Below, piece after piece: positions 7,906 to 17,400 of a stretch of DNA of 42,100 nt. The notes below the pieces were generated by a model, which was not told the DNA's origin, made no database searches, and worked only from the letters and a program-made list of their open reading frames with translations. The stretch covers positions 1 to 42,100 of the forward strand of contig JAFMQY010000009.1 in the NCBI GenBank assembly GCA_017354415.1, written 5' to 3'. Position numbers and translations under genes: made by a program. This stretch comes from Nocardioides sp. (GTDB lineage: Bacteria; Actinomycetota; Actinomycetes; Propionibacteriales; Nocardioidaceae). Numbering within the stretch: the stretch's first letter is position 1; the number at the start of each line of letters is the position of its first letter.

Positions 7906-8631
7906 CTACGGCATCGCCCGGACCCACTCGGGGTGCCTCGCGAGGAGCGCTCGATAGGCAGCTTCGACGCGATCCGGCACCGCGACGTGAGCGATGAAGT
8001 CGCGGCCACGCGGCCCGTAGCCATCGGCGTCATCGCGAAGTCGCGGGACCTCGCCCATGACGAGCGAAACCCAGCGGTCCCACGGCCACGCATCCCGACT
8101 GTCAGGCCCCGGTCGGTTGAAGGCGACCGCGCCCCCCAGGGACCAGGTACGCCGGAACCGCGCGTCCATCCGACGTTGCATGGTCGGGTCCTGGACCAGA
8201 GCAACGGTTCGGGGTTCGAGCCCTATCCGGGCTGCCAGCCGCTCCGCGAAGGTGATGTTGTTGCCACAGTTGGATGACCGGGTCTCGAGCACGACGTCCT
8301 CGATGCCGTGGACATCGCGCAGCCACGCCGCCATCAGCTCAGCCTCGGTGATGTCGCTCGTCTCGGCGGATCCCGGGTCGCAACCGAGCGCGCCCAGCAA
8401 CGCATCAGTGGTGTGACCACGGCCCCCGACCAGCATCAAGGTTCCGACGTCCCCGGCCATCACTGCATCGACCGCGACCTGCCACGTGGCGGGCATGGAG
8501 CCACCGAAGAGCAGCATGAGGTCGACACCTCCGGGCCAGGGGTCCTCCAGCGCGAGCCAGGCGGCAAGGGTGTCCAGGTGTCCCAACAGCTCGGGTCCGA
8601 AGGCTGCCCGTCGGCCTTCCGGCGAGGTCAT
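7906..8631 (-). CDS. DUF218 (ElyC/SanA/YdcF family) protein
   Basis: 241 residues, cytoplasmic, without a membrane segment. The Rossmann-like DUF218 core is visible: [22 protein letters not shown], then [17 protein letters not shown], then [11 protein letters not shown], and [43 protein letters not shown]. The run E-T-x-S-x-x-x-x-x-N is the classic conserved block of the family. Members with known roles affect vancomycin sensitivity and envelope carrier metabolism (SanA, ElyC), but soluble members such as YdcF bind SAM and have no proven reaction. The ATG at 8631 is a compact start; an in-frame GTG at 8646 is an alternative, and neither has a strong ribosome-binding site. Confidence 0.82.
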   Translation of the reverse strand: MTSPEGRRAAFGPELLGHLDTLAAWLALEDPWPGGVDLMLLFGGSMPATWQVAVDAVMAGDVGTLMLVGGRGHTTDALLGALGCDPGSAETSDITEAELMAAWLRDVHGIEDVVLETRSSNCGNNITFAERLAARIGLEPRTVALVQDPTMQRRMDARFRRTWSLGGAVAFNRPGPDSRDAWPWDRWVSLVMGEVPRLRDDADGYGPRGRDFIAHVAVPDRVEAAYRALLARHPEWVRAMP

Positions 8632-9095
8632 GTCGGGCCCGATCACCCCCCAGTTGTAACCGATGCAATGGTGCGGGACCTCACCGACTTGGAACTGCTC
8701 TCGCTGGGATGGCTGCGGCGGTGGGCGATGTCCGGGCACGGCCTTGCTGGGGACGCGGATGAGCCCCGAGGACCTGGCGTCCCGGAACGGGGCGGGTGCG
8801 TTCCGATGTAGTCATGGCAGTCCAGGTGCTGAACCTGACGACCGCGATGTGACACCACGGAAGTGCCGGGCGGTGATGAGGCCTGCGACGTCGGGCCTCA
8901 GGCTCCGGGTGAGAGCTCGTCGTACATGAGGCCAGCGCGATCAGACAGGCCGCCCCTGCTCCGCCTTCGGCGAACCGGGTGTCCATCCGGTCATCGAAGC
9001 ACTCTGTCCGCTCACAGACCGCGCACGGACTGACGCAATCGTCACTGGCTCTGATCGTCTTGAGAGGCACGCACCCGACGGGCAGGCTCATCTTC
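8632..9095. other. intergenic stretch with no recognisable gene
   Basis: 464 nt between the leftward DUF218 gene and the frameshifted YjbR gene. Open frames exist on both strands because of the high GC content, but none shows family similarity or a ribosome-binding site. The stretch presumably holds the promoter of the DUF218 gene. It may contain decayed sequence, since its right-hand neighbour is also damaged. Confidence 0.4.
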
Positions 9096-9409
9096 ATGTC
9101 GCTGGAGGGGAACTGGCACGACGTCGAGCAGTTCCTGGCGGGTTGGAGGGAGTGCGTTTGCATCACGAGTCTCGGGGACGCCGATGGTCGGTGCGGAACC
9201 GCTTGGTGGCGCGGCAGATCGACGAGGCGACCGTGTTGATTCGAGCCGACTTCGAGCAGCGCGAGGATCTGTTGAACGACTACCCGAACACGTTTTGGAT
9301 GCGCCCAGAGCTGGAGGCGCACATGAAGGTGCTCGCCGACGTCGCGCACGGCGACATCGATGCGGTCTGCTTGGCGCTGAGGGCCGCGTGGACGATGCAG
9401 CGCCGGTGA
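9096..9409 (+). pseudogene. MmcQ/YjbR-like DNA-binding protein gene, frameshifted
   Basis: The N-terminal part (MSLEGNWHDVEQFLAG) is read in the frame starting at ATG 9096, but the rest lies in a different frame: LEGVRLHHESRGRRWSVRNR, then LVARQIDEATVLIRADFEQR, then a segment with NTFWMRPELEAHMKVL and a final AVCLALRAAW. Joined at about 9140-9142, where restoring one base in a GGG run is enough, the parts give a continuous protein of roughly 105 residues with the order expected for MmcQ/YjbR: an initial helix, a WxVRxxLxAR strand, an IRADFxQRExLL block and a terminal helix. As read, the first frame runs into unrelated sequence and stops at 9239. Either a real null allele or a one-base sequencing error. 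No clear Shine-Dalgarno sequence precedes the ATG. Confidence 0.65.
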
Positions 9410-9478
9410 CGTCGTCCTTGCCTGACGCGCCCGGACTGACCCTGGATCGAGACGCGGTGTCCGGACGATGCTGGGTGA

Positions 9479-10003
9479 ATGGCGCTCGCGGTCTGCCTGC
9501 TCTTCGATGACCGGACCGACCACTTGGTGCGGGACTTGTGGTCGCGACTGGAGGACGCGGGAGTCTCGACCTTGGCGACGCACACGCATCGCCGCCACTA
9601 CCCGCACCTGTCCTACGCCGTGCTCCGCAGCTGGGACCTGGCGCGGGCGCAGGAGGCGCTTGCCGCGCTTCCCGCAGCCGAGCCCTTCACGGTGTCCTTC
9701 CACGGCACGCTCGCGTTCCCGCGAGGCCGGGTCTCGCTCGCGCCGGCGATCACTGCCGACGTAGCGCTGCGCCAGTGGCGCATCGTCACGGCTCTCGAGG
9801 CCACCGGCGCGGAGCTGCACCGCAACTACGAGGCGGGCCAGTGGGTGCCGCACGTCTCGGTGGCCACGCGGGCCCAAGGCACCAAACTGGCAATGGTGGC
9901 GAAGGCGATCACGGACGTCCTGCCTTTGACCGTCCGAGTCGACCGGGCCGCGCTCGTCGACAGTGGCACCGGCCAGAGCTGGCCGCTGCCCCAAATCCCG
10001 TGA
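9479..10003 (+). CDS. 2'-5' RNA ligase / 2H phosphoesterase family protein
   Basis: 174 residues with both catalytic H-x-S/T motifs of the 2H superfamily: His43-Leu-Ser45 (YPHLSYAVL) and His125-Val-Ser127 (WVPHVSVAT), about 80 residues apart as expected. The family hydrolyses or forms 2',5' or cyclic phosphodiester bonds in RNA or nucleotides (ThpR/LigT, CPDase-like). The actual substrate in actinobacteria is not known. The surrounding sequence, VCLLFDD at the first strand and LHRNYEAGQW before the second motif, fits the fold. The ATG at 9479 follows GGGTGA. It is followed after 32 nt by the AHSA1 gene on the same strand, so the two may be cotranscribed. Confidence 0.85.
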   Translation: MALAVCLLFDDRTDHLVRDLWSRLEDAGVSTLATHTHRRHYPHLSYAVLRSWDLARAQEALAALPAAEPFTVSFHGTLAFPRGRVSLAPAITADVALRQWRIVTALEATGAELHRNYEAGQWVPHVSVATRAQGTKLAMVAKAITDVLPLTVRVDRAALVDSGTGQSWPLPQIP

Positions 10004-10035
10004 CCGGCGCACCCGCTGCGTGCGAGTGTTCAACC

Positions 10036-10476
10036 ATGGGTGGTCAGTCCGAACGCCTTGTCTTGCGGCTGAGCTGTGTGCTGCATGCGCCGGATGAGAC
10101 GGTCTTCCGCGCGCTGACAGATCCGGGCCTCCTGGCGAAGTGGTGGGGACCTTCAGGTTTCACGACACCTGGGATCGATCTCGACCTGCGAGTGGGAGGT
10201 CGGTACCGGTTCGGGATGCAGCCACCCGTCGGGGACCTGTTCCATCTCACCGGGGAGTTCCTGGAGGTGCGTCCGCCAAGGCGTCTCGTGTACACCTTCC
10301 GCTGGGAGGAGCCAGACCCAGATGACCGGGAGACCGTCGTAGAGCTGGCGGTTTCTCCGGTCGGCGACGGCGCCGAGCTGTCGCTCTCCCAAGGCGACTT
10401 CGCGACCCCCGCGCGCTTGGAGCTCCACCGATCCGGGCTGGCGCGACAGCTTCGAGAAGCTTCGCGCACCCGCTGA
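10036..10476 (+). CDS. SRPBCC / AHSA1 family protein with C-terminal frameshift
   Basis: 146 residues as read. The START-like AHSA1 fold is clear: VLHAPDETVFRALTDPGLLAKWWGP, then VGGRYRFGM, then GEFLEVRPPRRLVYTFRWEEP and FATPARLELHRSG. The family binds hydrophobic ligands and is related to the Hsp90 activator Aha1; no specific ligand can be read here. The read frame ends with LARQLREASRTR, which is not family-like. Skipping one base (C10438) gives WRDSFEKLRAPADADAT and a stop at 10490-10492, which restores the usual LHRxGWxDSFxKL helix. So the gene probably suffered, or the assembly contains, a single-base insertion next to GGG at 10435-10437. The ATG at 10036 has no strong ribosome-binding site. 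Confidence 0.8.
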   Translation: MGGQSERLVLRLSCVLHAPDETVFRALTDPGLLAKWWGPSGFTTPGIDLDLRVGGRYRFGMQPPVGDLFHLTGEFLEVRPPRRLVYTFRWEEPDPDDRETVVELAVSPVGDGAELSLSQGDFATPARLELHRSGLARQLREASRTR

Positions 10477-10732
10477 CGCAGACGCGACGTGAGGTGTCAG
10501 CCGCGTACGTTCAGTGCGCCACCAGACCGACCTTTCGCTCCGACCGCAAGTCCAAGTCGGGTTCTGAGACTGGGAGCCTGCGCAGGCTGGCTAAAGGAGT
10601 CTCTGGGTGGCAAACCTCAACCAGCGGTGGTTGTCGTCGGAGTGTCTGACGGGCCTGTTCGTGGCGTCGAACCGGGAGTAAGTTGGCTCACTTCCTGCTC
10701 AGTGGTGCTTGGAGAGTTCAGGAGGGAGGACC

Positions 10733-11998
10733 ATGGGCTCCCCCGAGCCTGAGCACGTGATCCTGGCACGCGCCGTCCCCGCGGTCGTACCGCGGTCGAG
10801 GAAGGCGACCGTGGTGTGCGACGTCGGTCGCTCGCGGGGCCGGAACGGACGCAGGGGGTCACGGCCACGTGCCCCGCAGCATGAGTTCGCTGCGATCGTG
10901 GCACGGATCCCGTTCGACGAGGCCGCCTCGGCGATCGTCGAGCATCTGCGATCGCAGATCCCGGCGTACGACCGCCTGTCGGCGGCCTCACGCCAAGAGA
11001 TCGTGCGCGCCATCGAGATCAATCTCCGGCGGGTCCATGCCTGGCTGTCGACCGGCGCCGTGCTGCAGGACAGTGACTTCGACGTCCTGCGAGAGGAGGC
11101 ACGGGCGCGAGCGACCGATGGGGTTCGACTCGAGGACCTCGAGCGCGCGTGCGGCCTGGCCGGCCAGTTCACCTTGCAGCTGATCCGCCGATACGCGCGT
11201 GCGTCGGAGCTCGAAGCCGTCCTCGAAGCCGCCGGGATCGTGATGCAGTACGTCGGCCAGGTGTCGGCGATCTTCGCCGACGTCTACCTCGCGGAGCGTG
11301 AGCGGCTCGTCTCGGAAGACGAACGTCGGATGCGGGACCTGATGGAGATCCTCACCGCGAAGGCCGTGCTCGATGCCGACGACAGGGAGCTCGCTGACCG
11401 AGCCGGCATTCCGATCGAGGCCAGGTATACGCCGTTCGTCGCGGTGCTGCCAGGGCGGCCACCGAGCCGCCACGCCCAGATGGCCGCCAGGCTGCGACGG
11501 CGTGGCGGCGGGCTGGCCGTCACCGAGTCCGAACGGGTCATCGGCCTCGCCTGGCGCCCGCTCAGCGTGGCTGACCTCGGGGAGGGGCCGGATGCGCTGC
11601 TGGCGATCGGTGGGCCCACGCCGCGGGACGAGCTGGCGGGGGCACATGACGACCTCGACCTCCTGGTCGACGACGCGTGCCAGCGCGGCATTCGGGGGCG
11701 CGTCGAGATCCAGGACAATCTCCTGGAGCTCCTCGTGCTCCGCTCACCCAGAACGACGGCGCTGCTGCGCGATGGTGTCCTGGCGCCGCTGACCGCTCCG
11801 GAACACGAGCACCTGTTGCAGACGCTGAGAACGCTCCTGACGCACCGACTGGACCGACCGGCCACCTGCGCGGCGCTGCAGATCCACCGGAACACTCTGG
11901 CGTATCGGCTACGGCGTATCTCGCAGCTCGCCGAGGTCGATCTCCAGGATCCACGCGACATGGCTCGTATCTATCTGGCGATGGCGACGGGGGAGTAG
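10733..11998 (+). CDS. PucR-type helix-turn-helix regulator
   Basis: 421 residues. The N-terminal half is helical and resembles the RsbRD-like sensor region often joined to PucR HTH domains (IEINLRRVHAWLSTG, LEDLERACGLAGQFTLQLIRRYA). A middle region with ARYTPFVAVLPGRPP and VIGLAWRPL resembles the degenerate GGDEF-like linker domain of CdaR/PucR proteins. The C-terminus has the PucR HTH: LLQTLRTLLTHRLDRPATCAALQIHRNTLAYRLRRI, where HRNTLAYRL is the recognition-helix hallmark. ATG at 10733 follows AGGAGGGAGGACC; a TTG eight codons upstream is less likely. Such regulators often control nearby catabolic or stress genes. The nearest downstream gene is the haem peroxidase 318 nt away, so a regulatory link is possible but only inferred. 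Confidence 0.88.
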   Translation: MGSPEPEHVILARAVPAVVPRSRKATVVCDVGRSRGRNGRRGSRPRAPQHEFAAIVARIPFDEAASAIVEHLRSQIPAYDRLSAASRQEIVRAIEINLRRVHAWLSTGAVLQDSDFDVLREEARARATDGVRLEDLERACGLAGQFTLQLIRRYARASELEAVLEAAGIVMQYVGQVSAIFADVYLAERERLVSEDERRMRDLMEILTAKAVLDADDRELADRAGIPIEARYTPFVAVLPGRPPSRHAQMAARLRRRGGGLAVTESERVIGLAWRPLSVADLGEGPDALLAIGGPTPRDELAGAHDDLDLLVDDACQRGIRGRVEIQDNLLELLVLRSPRTTALLRDGVLAPLTAPEHEHLLQTLRTLLTHRLDRPATCAALQIHRNTLAYRLRRISQLAEVDLQDPRDMARIYLAMATGE

Positions 11999-12316
11999 GA
12001 CCAGAGCGATTCCTCGTGCTCCGGGACCACGGTGACCGACACCCGTGGGCTCTCGTCGCGGGGGTTGTGCCGGCCCACAACCAGACAGTGCCGGTTTGGT
12101 CACCAGCCCATAGACCGTGCTCGCGTGCGGGAGTAGACCGATCAGGATGTTCGCACCAGCCGTCTCGACCCCCGGAAGACGGACGGTGTCATTTCGTCTC
12201 GGCCGATCGTCACCCCCTCGGTACGGCGAGCGCTCACCCTCCTCGGGATCCGAGGACGGTTGAGGCCCGGTCGAGCGGAACGCACTCCTATCCATCCACT
12301 CCGGAAGGAGTTTGCC
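11999..12316. other. intergenic region upstream of the peroxidase
   Basis: 318 nt with no gene recognised. It contains two small inverted repeats: GTTGTG...CACAAC at about 12063-12081, and the palindrome CCTCGGGATCCGAGG at about 12242-12256. The second lies about 60 nt before the peroxidase start and could be an operator or part of a terminator for the PucR gene. Confidence 0.4.
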
Positions 12317-14230
12317 ATGCGCGGTCTGTGGACCGTACTACTCGCGACGACGCTCGTGGGAACGGGCGCGAGCGCGGTAACCGCCGCGCCGGGTAGCGAC
12401 CCGTTCTCGGGTCGCACACTCGACGGGAGCGGCAACAACGTCGCTCATCCCACATGGGGCCAAGCGGGGACGCAGTTCTCCCGTGTCGGCTCGCCCAACT
12501 ATGCCGACGGCATCGGCCAGATGGTCTCCGGCCCGTCGCCGCGCTACCTCAGTAACCGCATCTTCAACGACGGCGGCCAGAACCTCTTCTCCGAGAACAA
12601 CGTCTCGCAATGGGGCTGGGCGTGGGGTCAGTTCGTCGACCATGACATCGACCTGCGGAACGAGACAGCCGCGGAGTCGGCAAACATGCAGTACAACAAG
12701 CAGGACCCGCTCGAGGCCTTCAACAACAATCTCGGGACGATCGGGTTCGCGCGTACTCCCGCCGCCCCGGGCACAGGCGTCAACACGCCGCGACAGCAGA
12801 TCAACACGATCAGCAGCTACCTCGACGGCTCGCAGGTCTACGGCGTCTCGAACTCCAGGCTCGACTGGCTGCGCGACGGAACCGTGGACGGCGATCCCTC
12901 GAACAACGCTGCGACGCTGATGATGACCCCGGACGGATACCTGCCGAGGGCGAACGCCCGCGGTGATGCCTCGACTGCCCCGCCGATGGATCTCTTCGGA
13001 GCCCTGACCGCGTCGGATGCCGCCGTAGCGGGAGACGTTCGCGCCAACGAGAACCTCGCACTGACGGCGATCCAGACGCTGTTCGCCCGTGAGCACAACC
13101 GCATCGTCGCCGCGCTGCCGGACAGCCTCTCTGCGGAGCAGAAGTTCGAGATCGCGCGACGCGTGGTCGGCGCGGAGATCCAGTACATCACCTACAACCA
13201 GTTCCTGCCCACACTCGGAGTGAATCTCGCCCCGTATCGCGGCTACTCATCCTCGGTCAACGCGAGCATCTCGAACGAGTTCGCCACGGTCGGCTACCGC
13301 GCACACAGCATGGTTCACGGTGAGTTCGAGACGACTGTCCCGGCCGACACGTACACCGACAACCAGCTGAACAACACCTTCCCCGCCGAGGGCATCACCG
13401 TCGTACGCAACGCGGACGGCACGGTATCGCTGACGATCCCGCTCGTGGACGCGTTCGGGAACCCCGACCTTCTTCAGCAGATCGGCGAAGGACCGTTCCT
13501 GCAGAGCCTGGGCGAGCACCAGTACAAGAACGACGAGCAGCTCGACAACTCGATGCGCAGCGTCCTCTTCGAGGTGCCGAAGCCGCACGGAATCAACCCG
13601 CCGACCTGTGGCTCGCCGGTGATCAAGCCGTCGTGCTTCACCGGCGTGTCCGACGTCGGCGCTGACGACGTCCAGCGCGGCCGGGACCACGGCATGCCGA
13701 GCTACAACGACATGCGCAGGGCATACGGTCTCGCGCCGGTCCGGTCGTTCACCCAGATCACGGGCGAGTCGACCGATCAGTTCCCGACCAACGACCCGAA
13801 GATCGACCCGAAAGACCCGATCGACGATCCCAACAGCCTCGACTTCGTCCAACTGCGCGACGCGCAGGGCAACGTCATCCCGCTCGACAGCGCGGCCGCA
13901 CAGGAGGACGCCGTCACCGGTGTACGCCGGACGACGCTGGCCGCGCGGCTCAAGGCGATCTACGGCAACGTCAACAACATCGACGCGTTCGTCGGGATGG
14001 TCTCCGAGAAGCACGTCTCCGGCACGGAGTTCGGTCCGCTGCAGCTCGCGATCTGGAAGAAGCAGTTCGAGGCGTTGCGAGACGGCGACCGCTTCTTCTA
14101 CCTGAACGACCCCGTGCTCCAGACGATCAGCCAGACCTACGGCATCGACTACCGGCACACGCTCGCCGACCTGCTCAACCTCGACGCAGGCATCACCACG
14201 CAGGCGAACGTGTTCAAGGCGGCCAACTAG
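12317..14230 (+). CDS. secreted animal-type haem peroxidase
   Basis: 637 residues. A cleavable signal peptide (MRGLWTVLLATTLVGTGASA, then VTAA) indicates export. The peroxidase-cyclooxygenase superfamily landmarks are present in order. WGQFVDHDIDL carries the Asp used for a haem ester bond and the distal His. SYLDGSQVYG follows. LFAREHNRIV supplies the catalytic Arg and a second haem-linking Glu. The YRAHSMVHGEF region contains the candidate proximal His. RGRDHGMPSYNDMRRAYGL is the strongly conserved C-terminal block. The protein should oxidise halides or phenols with hydrogen peroxide outside the cell. ATG 12317 follows AAGGAG. A 16-bp hairpin lies about 40 nt after the stop. Bacterial members of this superfamily are sporadic, which suggests horizontal spread in the family's history, though nothing in base composition marks it as foreign here. 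Confidence 0.93.
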   Translation: MRGLWTVLLATTLVGTGASAVTAAPGSDPFSGRTLDGSGNNVAHPTWGQAGTQFSRVGSPNYADGIGQMVSGPSPRYLSNRIFNDGGQNLFSENNVSQWGWAWGQFVDHDIDLRNETAAESANMQYNKQDPLEAFNNNLGTIGFARTPAAPGTGVNTPRQQINTISSYLDGSQVYGVSNSRLDWLRDGTVDGDPSNNAATLMMTPDGYLPRANARGDASTAPPMDLFGALTASDAAVAGDVRANENLALTAIQTLFAREHNRIVAALPDSLSAEQKFEIARRVVGAEIQYITYNQFLPTLGVNLAPYRGYSSSVNASISNEFATVGYRAHSMVHGEFETTVPADTYTDNQLNNTFPAEGITVVRNADGTVSLTIPLVDAFGNPDLLQQIGEGPFLQSLGEHQYKNDEQLDNSMRSVLFEVPKPHGINPPTCGSPVIKPSCFTGVSDVGADDVQRGRDHGMPSYNDMRRAYGLAPVRSFTQITGESTDQFPTNDPKIDPKDPIDDPNSLDFVQLRDAQGNVIPLDSAAAQEDAVTGVRRTTLAARLKAIYGNVNNIDAFVGMVSEKHVSGTEFGPLQLAIWKKQFEALRDGDRFFYLNDPVLQTISQTYGIDYRHTLADLLNLDAGITTQANVFKAAN

Positions 14231-14270
14231 GGCGTGTCCCGGCACCGAGCGATCCGTCGGCTCTCCCCAG

Positions 14271-14310
14271 GACGGACCCGTGGCGCTTCCCCCGGCGCCA
14301 CGGGTCCGTC
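14271..14310 (+). terminator. strong intrinsic-type hairpin after the peroxidase gene
   Basis: A perfect 16-bp stem (left arm 14271-14286, right arm 14295-14310) with an 8-nt loop TTCCCCCG. The right arm runs straight into TCGTTCCGTC. There is no long U-tract, as is usual for high-GC actinobacteria. Its position about 40 nt after the stop fits transcription termination of the peroxidase mRNA. Confidence 0.8.
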
Positions 14311-14494
14311 GTTCCGTCTCAGCGATCCGGTCGACACGCGCGGTGCTCACCCCGGAAGAACCTACGCCGCGCGCGTGGCCGATCCTCGTCGGCCGACGCG
14401 CCGAGCACCGAGCAGCGGGAGGTTGGCGCGGTAAAGTCATGCTCCGCCCCGTACGTCGCGCGCCGCGCGCGCCGCGGTTCGCAGGAAGGACGAC

Positions 14495-17400
14495 ATGTCC
14501 GCATCGCGAGCGTTCACTGCCCTTCGGGCGACTCTCGCGTTGTGTGTGGTTGCGGTGCTCGTGGCGATCGGGGCGACGACGGCGCCTGCTCAGGCGGCCC
14601 TGCCCGTACAGGTCACGTTCACCCTCCAGGGGTGCAACCGGCCGGCTGGACTCACACTCCCTGATGCGAACGGTCAGTTCATCTGCCCGGACGCCAACTA
14701 CACCACGGGCAACCAGGGCCCGAACTGGTCCGAGCTCGACCTGGTGCCGTTCCGGTTGACGGCCCAGATCACTCCCGGGCAGACGTTCACCGTTCTGATC
14801 GCTGCGGGCAACCAGTCGGGGACCGCGACGGGTTTTGACCTCATGTCCGTGCCGGTGCTGAACCCGGGGCTTTCCAATCCGAGCTGCCAGCAGCCCTCCG
14901 TCGGCCCGCCGCAGCTGGTGAACATCGGCGGCAGCGCCAACGTCACGCTGGTCCGGCAACTGGTCATCCCGAGCGGTGGGAACGAGACCTGCATCTACGA
15001 CTGGTACCAGCGACTCGCGGTCGGGTCGAGTCGCTACCCCGGCGCGTCTCTGAGCACCCAGCTGCTGAACGAGAACTTCGGCACCCAGGGCATCGGCGCG
15101 AAGAACGTGTCGATCCCGGTCAACCAGCTCGCGCCACAGTCGATCAGCAAACAGATCCAGGCGGCCCGTGGTGACGGCTTCCTGTGGTCGGTGAGCAAGA
15201 CGAACGTGCCGACGACGGTGAGCGTCGACAGCTGCGCTCCGGATGCGGAGGGGTCGTTCACGACCACGATCCGGTGGTTCCGAACGCCCGTCACCGGCAC
15301 GGTTACTTGGAGCAGCCAGGTCTTCGCGACGAACCCGTCGAGCCGCACGGTCTCCGTACGCGTGACCGACGTGGTCAGTGCCGACGGCCAGGTGGTCGAC
15401 ACCACCCCGGGACAGACCGTAGCAGTGCCGGCGGGTTCGACCAGGGTGTTGGTCCTGGACCACTCAGGCACCGCCCCGGATGGGACGACGACCGTCTCGG
15501 ACATCGCGACGGCGACGTACGTGGACACCGACACCGGTGCTCCCGTTGACGGGAACCCGACGGCCACGGCCTCGACCCCGGTGACAGTCACCTCAGCCGG
15601 CAACAACACGGCGACCATCACGGACGTGACGTCGGCCAACCAGGCGATCGCACTCGAGAGCCTGTCGAGCGGGTCTTCCGACGTGGGTCTCGGGACCCCG
15701 GTCACCACTCCGATCACCTGGAGCTCGGGCACAGTCGACGGCACCGGGAGCGCCACCCTGACCTTCTCCGTGCCGCTGGCCCACGCCTTCGACGGCACCG
15801 TGACGGTCGACGACGCGGCTTCCCTGGTCGACTCCAATGGCACGACTGTGAGCACCAGCCAGACCGCCTCGGTCGTCGGTCTCCCGTCTCCGCCGCGGCT
15901 GACCTTCGTGAAGACCGTCGACGTGCCGCCGACCGAGGATGCGACCTTCTTCTTCCGGGTGTGGTTGCTCGACGCCGCGGGGAACCGGACGACCGTCGAC
16001 CCGGTCGTGCAGGGACCGGTCATCGTGCCCGCGGGCGCGGGCAGCAGCGCATCGATCGAGGTGACGGTGCCGCCGTCGCCGTTCGGCTACGAGTACGAGG
16101 AGGACCCGGCCACCGGCTACGCGCAGCCGCAGGTGGGCACCCTCCAGCCGCTGGCGAACTGCGACAGCCTGGACGGCGCTGTCACGAACACGCGGCTGAT
16201 GGGCACGATCTCGGTGACCAAGGTGGCCCAGGGTGACCCCGCCGGCGCCGACCCGACCACCACCGTGCACGTCGACTGCGACCCGGGTACGACGTACGAC
16301 CAGGATCTCGTGATCGCACCCGGGCAGCCCGCCGAGACGACCCCTATTCCGTCGGGCACGGTCTGCCGGGTCACGGAGCCGAATCCGCCCGACGGCTACC
16401 AGCTGGTGGACATCTCGCCGAGCTCGGTGACGGTGCCGGCCGGGTCGATACCGGTCTCCGTCATGGTGACCAACCGGCGGATCCTTGGGCAACTGCAGAT
16501 CACGAAGGTGCTCGAAGGTGACCCCGCGGGTGCGTCGACGACCTTCACCGCGCACGTCGACTGCGAGCCCGGTACGACGTACGACCGAGACGTCACGCTC
16601 ACGGTGACCCCGCCGGCGACCCAGGTGAGCTCCGACGTCTTCGACATCCCGACCGGGGTGATATGTGCGGTCACAGAGCCCGACCCGACGGCGGGGTGGG
16701 CCCTGTCCGGCGCGACACCGGACGGAGGGGTCGTGACCATCGGGGCCGGCCACAACCAGGTCACTCTCACCAACACGCGCGTGGTGGGATCCCTGGTCGT
16801 CGTCAAGAGGGCACTCGGACCGACAGCGGGAGCCACCACCGCCTTCGGGGTGCATGTCAGCTGCCCGGATGCCGACATCGAGGAGTCGCGGACCCTCGAC
16901 GTGGGGGATCAGGGCAGCGCATTCACGACGTTCTCCGGCATCCCCTCAGGGACCAGGTGCACGGTCACCGAGAACGGTCCGCCCGACGGTTGGTCGCTCG
17001 TGGGGGTCGCCCCCGAGACCGTGACCGTCGGGTCCAACCCGGATACCCCGGTCACGGTGACGGTCACGAACCAGCGCCTCCTGGGCGAGATCCACGTCGT
17101 CAAGCAGTTGGAGGGTGCCATCGCCGGGGCTCCGACGGACTTCACCGTCCACGTGAGCTGTCCGTCAATCGCCCTCGAGCAGGACGTGCTGCTCTCGGTG
17201 CCCGGCTCCCCGGATGACACGGTCAGTGGCATCCCGACCGGCGTCGAGTGCACAGTGACAGAGGCGAACCCCGGACCGGAGTGGGTGGCCTCCGGTGTGC
17301 CGAGAACCGTCACCGTCGGTGACGCGCCAGTCCAGGTGACGGTCACCAACACGCGTGTCACCGGCGCGGTGACGGTGATCAAGAACCTGGACGGTGATGT

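Noticed and set aside
8681..10033. A 450-codon minus-strand frame across the YjbR, 2H phosphoesterase and intergenic region
   Set aside because: It is Arg-rich without any domain and lies opposite genes with intact H-x-S motifs. The part over the intergenic stretch shows no family similarity either.
13247..15463. A 738-codon open frame on the minus strand
   Set aside because: It is antisense to the peroxidase and the start of the LPNTG protein, both clearly real. Its translation is Arg/Val/Asp-rich with no domain. It is a GC-driven shadow frame.
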